A stretch of DNA of 5,417 bases, taken from positions 1 to 5,417 of the forward strand of contig CANBLA010000072.1 in the NCBI GenBank assembly GCA_947369305.1, in the 5' to 3' direction. Of the stretch, positions 1 to 3,688 are shown piece after piece. The notes under the pieces are model-generated. The model saw only the letters and a program-made list of their open reading frames with translations, was not told where the DNA came from and did no database searches. Position 1 is the stretch's first letter; the number at the start of each line of letters is the position of its first letter. This DNA comes from an uncultured Clostridia bacterium. GTDB taxonomy: Bacteria > Bacillota_A > Clostridia > TANB77 > CAG-508. The position numbers and the translations under genes are program-made.

Positions 1-198
1 TGCTACAATATAATCTTCTGTTAAATGATTAACAAGTTCTCCTATTTGAAATATAGGCATAGAAATTGCATTTCTAAAAACAACGTTAGTATTAAAATCT
101 TCTATATTTTTCCCAAACATATCAAATGTTTTTTCTATTTGTTCGCAGTATTCTTTCATATGTAATAATACTGTTAAATTTCTATTTAAATTACTCAT
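1..198 (-). CDS. hepT: HepT-like HEPN toxin (DUF86), N-terminal part, cut by window edge
   Basis: The first 66 codons of a minus-strand gene whose 3' end lies outside the window. The visible part is helical. It contains a stretch at about residues 41-63 (FRNAISMPIFQIGELVNHL) that resembles the conserved region of DUF86/HepT proteins, where an aromatic/hydrophobic run is followed by IGE and a helix. HepT toxins are HEPN-fold ribonucleases acting on RNA, with tRNA shown as target in characterised pairs. The catalytic R-x4-6-H motif sits in the C-terminal half and cannot be checked here. The ATG overlaps the stop of the upstream nucleotidyltransferase gene in an 8-nt ATGAGTAA overlap. There is only a weak GGA 5 nt upstream, so translation is probably coupled. 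Identification rests on the partial sequence plus the partner gene. An intact toxin is likely but not proven. Confidence 0.8.
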   Translation of the reverse strand, partial: MSNLNRNLTVLLHMKEYCEQIEKTFDMFGKNIEDFNTNVVFRNAISMPIFQIGELVNHLTEDYIVA

Positions 199-532
199 AT
201 ATATCCAATCTCTCTTTCTTTACTTCGTTATAAAATATATTTTTAGCAAGTTTTATTGTTTCGCTATCATAATTTATATCATCTGTATATGTTTCTTCTA
301 TAACAATATCAATTTGCTTTTTTAAAATTTGTTCTATTTCATAAGCAAGTGCAGATAATTGCAAAAGTGTTTTTAATTTTCCTTTTCTTATCATAATGTC
401 AACATCAGATTGCTGATTTGCTTCACCTCTTGCATATGAACCAAATATATATGCTTTTTCAATTCCATATTTTCTTAATATATCGTATATCATTTCTTTT
501 ATTTCTTCAATTGTATATACTTTTTCACTCAT
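191..532 (-). CDS. mntA: MntA-like minimal nucleotidyltransferase antitoxin
   Basis: A 113-residue protein of the minimal nucleotidyltransferase (MNT) family. The signature GSYARG is at residues 31-36, followed by S42-D43-V-D45 (GSx10DxD), with a third candidate metal-binding Asp at D75 (QIDIVIE). This is the complete metal-binding triad expected of an active enzyme. In characterised HepT/MntA pairs, MntA neutralises the HEPN toxin by transferring AMP from ATP to a toxin tyrosine. That role is inferred here from the family and the adjacent hepT. The reading frame can be extended upstream to a TTG at 547, but that start would place the GGAG (545-542) inside the gene. The ATG at 532 has that GGAG 9 nt upstream, so it is chosen. 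The gene lies first in a two-gene operon, behind a strong promoter and an unusual leader of about 100 nt. Confidence 0.9.
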   Translation of the reverse strand: MSEKVYTIEEIKEMIYDILRKYGIEKAYIFGSYARGEANQQSDVDIMIRKGKLKTLLQLSALAYEIEQILKKQIDIVIEETYTDDINYDSETIKLAKNIFYNEVKKERLDIYE

Positions 533-561
533 TTTTTTAATCTCCAATTTATATTAAAATG

Positions 562-627
562 ACCTCGGACCCGTAGGTTACCCGAGGTACGATCTACTCC
601 GAGTCTAGTCCCGTAGGTTACTAAACT
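562..627 (-). promoter_or_regulatory. structured 5' leader RNA with two tandem UACG-capped hairpins
   Basis: Read on the minus strand, the predicted leader of mntA folds into two hairpins. The first (627-602) has an 8-bp stem AGUUUAGU/ACUAGACU with one G-U pair, an AA bulge, CC/GG and a UACG loop. The second (588-562) has a 7-bp stem ACCUCGG/CCGAGGU, a GUA bulge, ACC/GGU and a UACG loop. C(UACG)G is a UNCG-type stable tetraloop. The lower stems are unrelated in sequence yet both pair, while the tip is identical. The minus strand is favoured because the U-G pair of the first stem becomes a C-A mismatch on the other strand, and only the minus strand forms a UNCG loop. The block is about 57% GC in an AT-rich setting. 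It lies between the predicted transcription start (~634) and the mntA ribosome binding site. I do not recognise a named RNA family; ligand or partner is unknown. Confidence 0.7.
570..621. repeat. 12-nt direct repeat, two copies, 40-nt period
   Basis: CCCGTAGGTTAC occurs exactly at 570-581 and 610-621. Identity stops sharply at both ends of each copy, while the flanks form different inverted repeats around it. Each copy is therefore the apex and bulge of a hairpin, not a leftover of a simple tandem duplication. Confidence 0.9.
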
Positions 628-641
628 ACTAATCAATATAT

Positions 642-671
642 ACTATAACATTTAGAACTTGATTTTGTCAA
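642..671 (-). promoter_or_regulatory. strong sigma-70/SigA-type promoter of the mntA-hepT operon
   Basis: On the minus strand, a perfect TTGACA -35 (671-666) is separated by 18 nt from a TATAGT -10 (647-642), which is preceded by TG one base before it (extended -10). Transcription should begin near G634/A633, only a few bases before the first leader hairpin. This is the best promoter match in the window. Confidence 0.8.
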
Positions 672-683
672 GTTGCTAAAATG
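649..683. promoter_or_regulatory. bulged inverted repeat over the mntA promoter, candidate operator
   Basis: AACTTGA (656-662) and TCAAGTT (668-674) form a perfect 7-bp inverted repeat with a 5-nt centre. It extends outward through TTTAG/CTAAA with one extra G (675), and then through CAT/ATG with one extra A. It contains the -35 hexamer and most of the spacer of the mntA promoter, which is a usual place for a repressor site. It could also act as a weak hairpin at the end of the upstream gene, but no good T-tract follows on the minus strand. The binding protein is unknown; autoregulation by the toxin-antitoxin complex is inference. Confidence 0.45.
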
Positions 684-749
684 CTATTTTATTTTCAATT
701 TATAAAATTTATACTACACATATTAAGTAAATATATTTAAAATTGTAGA

Positions 750-1508
750 TTATCTTTCAAAAATATCTGAGTTTTTTTCAAAATCTCTTATCATTTCATC
801 TCTAAAAATATAATATACTTCTGGTGATATTGTTTTAAAACTTTTCAAATATCTCTCAATATCACTTTCTAATGTTTTATTTGAGATTCTTGTAATTGGT
901 TCTATATGTCTTAATTTATAATAGCCTTCTTTATTGAAAATTGCATTTAAAGTTCCATCAATTACAACTCTTTCATCTTTAAGTATTGTTTCAACAAAAC
1001 TATGAAGAAATTTTGATTTATCAGTATAACCATAACAATAACCTGTCACTATATCGTTTGGAATGCCTAAATGTAAAGATATATGATATGCTTTTTCAAA
1101 ACAAGTTCCTGCCCTTCTGTCATCTTCTAAATCAGGTAATATTTCCACTGCTTTGGGTAATAATTTTGAAAGTTGCATAGCTCTAATTTCATAGTCTTTT
1201 TTTGAAATAACTATTTGTGAAATTTTAAACTTATCATTTTCTTCTATTTTTGTTTCAACAACATCTTCTTGACTAGATATTCGCTCAATTAATTTTCTTT
1301 TTTCTTCATCAGTTGTTGATACTTTAGTTAACTCATTTATAGTATATAAAATAGTATATCCATCATAATCTAGCCATTCACAATTAATTGATTTTAAATA
1401 CTCAATACCTTTTCTAAAACTTTGTTCATTACAAATTTTTGCAAATGTTTCATCTATTTGTTGAGATGTATTAAATTCTTTTTCAAATAATTCTTTATAA
1501 CTTTTCAT
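750..1508 (-). CDS. uncharacterised protein with Cys-His-Asp transglutaminase-like core
   Basis: A 252-residue soluble protein with no signal peptide or membrane segment. I do not recognise a named family. The C-terminal half has a pattern typical of transglutaminase/papain-like folds: C136 at the start of a helix (GTCFEKAYHISL), H169 in a strand (FLHSFVE) and D184 in the next strand (VVIDGT). The spacings of 33 and 15 residues fit a Cys-His-Asp triad, so a peptidase, transamidase or related thiol enzyme is possible. The N-terminal ~110 residues are charged and mostly helical, with no known motif. The frame opens at an ATG at 1520, but the only good ribosome binding site (GGAG, 1518-1515) overlaps that codon. 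The ATG at 1508, 6 nt beyond it, is preferred. The gene is co-oriented with the toxin-antitoxin operon, about 80 nt upstream of that operon's promoter. Function and any link to the toxin are unproven. Confidence 0.75.
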   Translation of the reverse strand: MKSYKELFEKEFNTSQQIDETFAKICNEQSFRKGIEYLKSINCEWLDYDGYTILYTINELTKVSTTDEEKRKLIERISSQEDVVETKIEENDKFKISQIVISKKDYEIRAMQLSKLLPKAVEILPDLEDDRRAGTCFEKAYHISLHLGIPNDIVTGYCYGYTDKSKFLHSFVETILKDERVVIDGTLNAIFNKEGYYKLRHIEPITRISNKTLESDIERYLKSFKTISPEVYYIFRDEMIRDFEKNSDIFER

Positions 1509-1524
1509 TTCATTCTCCATATAA

Positions 1525-1731
1525 ATTATTACTTTCTTTATTCATATTAACATATTTTATAATTTTTGTACATATCCAATTTTAGCAGGTGATTGCTTTT
1601 TTTATTTTGTTGGTAACTTTCACTATACAAGATGGAAAGCACATGAATTTCATTTGTATTACACTGATTTGCAAGGTGTAGAGTGGATATGGTCAAAAGA
1701 AGGTCCTGAAATTTATAGTGATATTAAATAG
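1525..1731 (+). pseudogene. C-terminal remnant of a truncated unknown gene
   Basis: An open frame on the plus strand runs from the stop at 1522-1524 to TAG at 1729-1731. It lacks any ATG or GTG start and any ribosome binding site. From about 1576 the translation looks like real protein: GDCFFYFVGNFHYTRW, then a stretch rich in His, Tyr and Trp (KAHEFHLYYTDLQGVEW), ending EIYSDIK. Before that it is low-complexity I/F/N, as expected of non-coding AT-rich DNA. A strong terminator starts 19 nt after the stop, as at the natural end of a gene. The simplest reading is that the 3' end of an older gene was left behind when the minus-strand block to the left arrived. I do not recognise the protein family. 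The true left boundary lies somewhere around 1560-1590 but cannot be fixed. Confidence 0.5.
1544..1572 (-). promoter_or_regulatory. possible weak promoter for the 252-residue protein gene
   Basis: On the minus strand, TGTACA (1572-1567, 4 of 6 matches to the -35 consensus) is separated by 17 nt from TAATAT (1549-1544), which carries an extended TG. The position fits the GGAG at 1518-1515. Both hexamers are imperfect and the region is AT-rich, so this is only a candidate. Confidence 0.3.
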
Positions 1732-1749
1732 GTAATTGTCAATTATGTG

Positions 1750-1787
1750 AAGAGGTGCGTGGAATTTTCCGAAGCACCTCTTTTTGT
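1750..1787 (+). terminator. Rho-independent terminator after the gene remnant
   Basis: AGAGGTGC (1751-1758) and GCACCTCT (1774-1781) form a perfect 8-bp stem, extendable by one A-T pair, with a 15-nt loop that can itself partly pair. TTTTTGTTT follows directly. It faces the plus strand and lies 19 nt after the stop of the remnant, so it most likely ended that gene's transcript. It also shields the tsaE operon from read-through. Confidence 0.9.
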
Positions 1788-1845
1788 TTCAAGATGTATT
1801 TAAAATGCATTACAGATTTATTTCGTATGACCCAATAATTAGGAT

Positions 1846-1879
1846 TTTAACTTAAAATTGTACAAAATTTTAAGTTAAA
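1846..1879. repeat. perfect 14-bp AT-rich inverted repeat
   Basis: TTTAACTTAAAATT (1846-1859) is repeated inverted at 1866-1879 with a 6-nt centre. No T-tract follows on either side, so it is not a typical terminator. It might be a protein-binding palindrome or the relic of a small mobile element. In AT-rich DNA some such repeats arise by chance, but 14 perfect pairs is long. Confidence 0.55.
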
Positions 1880-1999
1880 TGCGTATGAATTGCGTTGTAA
1901 TTAGTATTAAAAAAATTTAACTGTTAAGGTTGATTTTTTCGTTTTTTTATTTAAAAAGGAAGAATGGTAGCTTAGGAACAGAGAAATTAGAAAATCTTC

Positions 2000-2029
2000 T
2001 TGGCATAATTTTTACCAAAACTATATACT
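2000..2029 (+). promoter_or_regulatory. candidate upstream promoter of the tsaE operon
   Basis: TTGGCA (2000-2005, 5 of 6 matches to the -35 consensus) is followed after 18 nt by TATACT (2024-2029, 5 of 6 to the -10). It precedes a second candidate by about 20 bases, so the operon may have tandem starts. Confidence 0.5.
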
Positions 2030-2043
2030 TTTCAAAAGCCATA

Positions 2044-2052
2044 TGATATAAT
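2044..2052 (+). promoter_or_regulatory. extended -10 promoter element of the tsaE operon
   Basis: TGATATAAT gives a perfect TATAAT (2047-2052) with the extended TG at the right place. There is no good -35 17 nt upstream, which extended -10 promoters tolerate. It lies 30 nt before the tsaE start, leaving a leader of about 22 nt that still includes the AAGGA ribosome binding site (2069-2073). Confidence 0.6.
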
Positions 2053-2081
2053 TTTAAAAAATAAAAACAAGGATAAAAAAC

Positions 2082-2504
2082 ATGCAAGAAATCATATTAA
2101 ATTCAGAAAAGGAAACCATAGAATTTGGGAAAAAAATAGCAAAAAATTTAAAAATAGGAGATGTTTTAGTTCTTTCAGGAGATTTAGGAGCCGGAAAAAC
2201 AAAATTGACAGAAGGAATTTTGAGTTTTTTTGACTTGCAAAACGAAATTTCTAGTCCAACTTTCACCATTGTAAATGAATATCCAACAAAAAGTTTTCCA
2301 ATTTATCATTTTGATGTATACCGTTTAAATGATAGTGATGAATTTCTGGCAATTGGTGGAGATGAGTATTTTGAAAAAGGTGTTAGCATTATTGAGTGGG
2401 GGGAAATTATAGAAGATATTTTACCAGAACATTATACCCAAATTACTTTTTTACGAGATTTAAGACACGAAAAGAAACGAATTATACAAATTACAAATTT
2501 TTAA
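2082..2504 (+). CDS. tsaE: tRNA t6A biosynthesis ATPase TsaE
   Basis: A 140-residue P-loop ATPase of the usual length for TsaE (YjeE). The Walker A is GDLGAGKT at 33-40. The family motifs follow in order: SPTFTIVNEY (58-67), HFDVYRL (76-82) and IIEWGE (103-108), the last being the conserved Glu-Trp near the active site. In bacteria TsaE works with TsaB and TsaD to transfer threonylcarbamoyl from threonylcarbamoyl-AMP to A37 of tRNAs that read ANN codons; its ATP hydrolysis is needed for turnover of the complex. The protein is cytosolic. The ATG at 2082 is preceded by AAGGA 8 nt upstream. It is the first gene of the tsaE-tsaB-rimI operon; its stop TAA forms part of the ribosome binding site region of tsaB. 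Confidence 0.96.
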   Translation: MQEIILNSEKETIEFGKKIAKNLKIGDVLVLSGDLGAGKTKLTEGILSFFDLQNEISSPTFTIVNEYPTKSFPIYHFDVYRLNDSDEFLAIGGDEYFEKGVSIIEWGEIIEDILPEHYTQITFLRDLRHEKKRIIQITNF

Positions 2505-2516
2505 AAGGAGAAATTT

Positions 2517-3192
2517 ATGAAAATTTTAGCAATTGATACAGCCAGTAAAATATGTAGTGTAGCTATTCTAGAAAACGATGACATGATAGATGAAGTTAAC
2601 TTGGATAATGGGCAAACTCATTCTGAAAATTTAATGCCAATGGTAGCTAAAATTTTGGAAAAAAATCATGTAACACTAGCTGATTTTGAACTTCTTTCTT
2701 GTTGCATAGGACCGGGATCTTTTACAGGGATTCGTATTGGTGTGGCAAGTGTAAAAGCAATGGCTGAAGTGGCAAAACTTCCCGTTATTGGTGTGAATTC
2801 TCTGGAAACTTTGGCAAAATTGGATACTTCTCCAAAGTTGAAAATAAGTCTAATAGATGCACGAAATCACCAAGTTTATTGTGGAATTTTCGATAACAAA
2901 TGTGAGCCACTACAAGAATTAATAGCAGATGATATTTTTTCTGTTATAAAAATTTTAAAAAAATATAAAGATTTTGTTTGTATAGGAGATGCTGCGATTC
3001 TTTATAAAACATTGCTTCAAGAAAACTTCCCACGGAGCAGAGTTTTTGGATAAAAATGAACAAAGAGCAAGTTTTGGCGGAAAAATTGCTTATCAAAAAT
3101 ACCAAAAAGAAGAAGAGAAAAATGCCGATACAATTTTGCCACTCTATTTAAGAAAATCACAGGCGGAGAGAATGAAAAATGGAAATTTATGA
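2517..3192 (+). CDS. tsaB: TsaB, t6A biosynthesis subunit, with a +1 frameshift
   Basis: TsaB (YeaZ) is the ASKHA-fold partner that holds TsaD and TsaE together in t6A synthesis. The first 170 residues are clear: ILAIDTAS (3-10), HSENLMP (35-41), GPGSFTGIRIG (65-75) and IDARNHQVY (113-121). The frame then runs into an early TAA at 3051-3053. The expected C-terminus continues in the next frame (GAEFLDKNEQRASF through YLRKSQAER) to a TGA at 3190-3192. Removing one base, most simply one C of the CCC at 3029-3031, restores a 224-residue protein of normal TsaB length. The shift must lie between a frame-2 stop at 2983 and 3053. TsaB is normally essential, so a sequencing or assembly error or a very recent mutation is likelier than long-term loss. 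AAAGGAG at 2504-2510 sets the ATG at 2517. The 3' end overlaps rimI by 14 nt. Confidence 0.9.
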
Positions 3193-3619
3193 AATGACAT
3201 TAAAAGATTTTGAACAAATTGAAAATGTTTTAATTTCGGATTTTGACGATTTTTGGACACCAACTTTGTTAAAAACAGAATTAATGGGAGATAATAGAAA
3301 ATATATTGTTGCTAAAAAAAATGATAAAGTTGTTGGGTTTGCTGGAATCATGCTGAATTTTAACGAAGCAGAATTGATGAATATTGTTACCAAAAAGTCG
3401 GAAAGAAGAAATGGAATTGGAAAAATTCTGTTAGAAAAAATCATTGAAATAGCAGAAAAAAATCAAATAAAAAAAATCTTTTTAGAGGTTTGTGAAGAAA
3501 ATCAAATTGCAATAAAAATGTATTTAAATTTGAATTTTAAAAAAATTGGAGAACGTAGTAATTATTATCAAGCAAAAAAAAGAGCAATTTTGATGGTAAA
3601 AAATTTAAATAATTTATAA
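3179..3619 (+). CDS. rimI: RimI-family GNAT N-acetyltransferase
   Basis: A 146-residue GNAT-fold acetyltransferase of RimI length and context. The acetyl-CoA pyrophosphate loop is RRNGIGK (76-82, of the R/Q-x-x-G-x-G/A type) after the beta-4 strand AELMNIV. LEV (102-104), the N108 region (EENQIAIKMY) and Tyr115, which fits the catalytic tyrosine, follow, and then ERSNYY (125-130). RimI acetylates the N-terminal alanine of ribosomal protein bS18 in E. coli; in Firmicutes the gene usually sits beside tsaB/tsaD, as here. The usual GF of the family after Tyr115 reads NF (119-120), a small departure. The ATG overlaps the end of tsaB by 14 nt and has GGAG 3165-3168 placed about 10 nt upstream, so translation is probably coupled. 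The exact substrate is inferred from family and position. Confidence 0.9.
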   Translation: MEIYEMTLKDFEQIENVLISDFDDFWTPTLLKTELMGDNRKYIVAKKNDKVVGFAGIMLNFNEAELMNIVTKKSERRNGIGKILLEKIIEIAEKNQIKKIFLEVCEENQIAIKMYLNLNFKKIGERSNYYQAKKRAILMVKNLNNL

Positions 3620-3626
3620 AAAATGA

Positions 3627-3653
3627 TTGAAAAAAAATAGGCTTTGATATAAA
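3627..3653 (+). promoter_or_regulatory. promoter of the LonB-like protease gene
   Basis: TTGAAA (3627-3632) is followed after 15 nt by TATAAA (3648-3653), with TG at 3645-3646 forming an extended -10. The short spacer is compensated by the extended element. No hairpin terminator separates rimI from this site, so read-through from the tsa operon may add to expression. Confidence 0.55.
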
Positions 3654-3688
3654 ATAATCATAAAAGATAAAATATGGGGGAAGTACAA

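Larger units (their letters stand above)
1791..2081. other. non-coding region between the terminator and tsaE
   Basis: About 290 bases without a supportable gene on either strand. It contains an AT-rich 14-bp palindrome (1846-1879), a short CGTATGA direct repeat (1824-1830 and 1882-1888) placed on either side of that palindrome, a poly-T-rich run at 1934-1951, and two candidate promoters just before tsaE. No RNA gene is recognised. Confidence 0.6.

Noticed and set aside
533..547. Upstream TTG start for the nucleotidyltransferase
   Set aside because: It would put the GGAG inside the coding sequence with no other ribosome binding site before it; the ATG at 532 has ideal spacing.
562..627. Guanidine-II (mini-ykkC) riboswitch, because of two tandem hairpins with ACGG near the loops
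   Set aside because: In that class the ACGR is the tetraloop itself closed by the stem. Here ACGG is out of register: the loop is UACG closed by C-G. A bulge is also present, and no guanidine exporter or carboxylase gene follows.
562..627. Integron attC-like recombination sites or IS200/IS605-type ends
   Set aside because: The R-box core (GTTRRRY and its inverse) is not present in the right arrangement, and no integrase or transposase is encoded in the window.
562..627. Short CRISPR array
   Set aside because: There are only two 12-nt copies, and the intervening bases form parts of hairpin stems instead of unrelated spacers.
986..1180. Open frame on the plus strand
   Set aside because: It lies antisense inside the 252-residue gene, has no ribosome binding site, and its composition looks like a reverse-strand shadow.
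1964..1975. Tiny frame (ATG, two codons, TAG) behind a good AAAAGGAAG site
   Set aside because: Three codons is too short to call a gene. It could be a relic of a start region, but nothing coding follows.
3611..3660. Terminator between rimI and the protease gene
   Set aside because: The sequence is A/T-rich but contains no stable hairpin followed by a T-tract.
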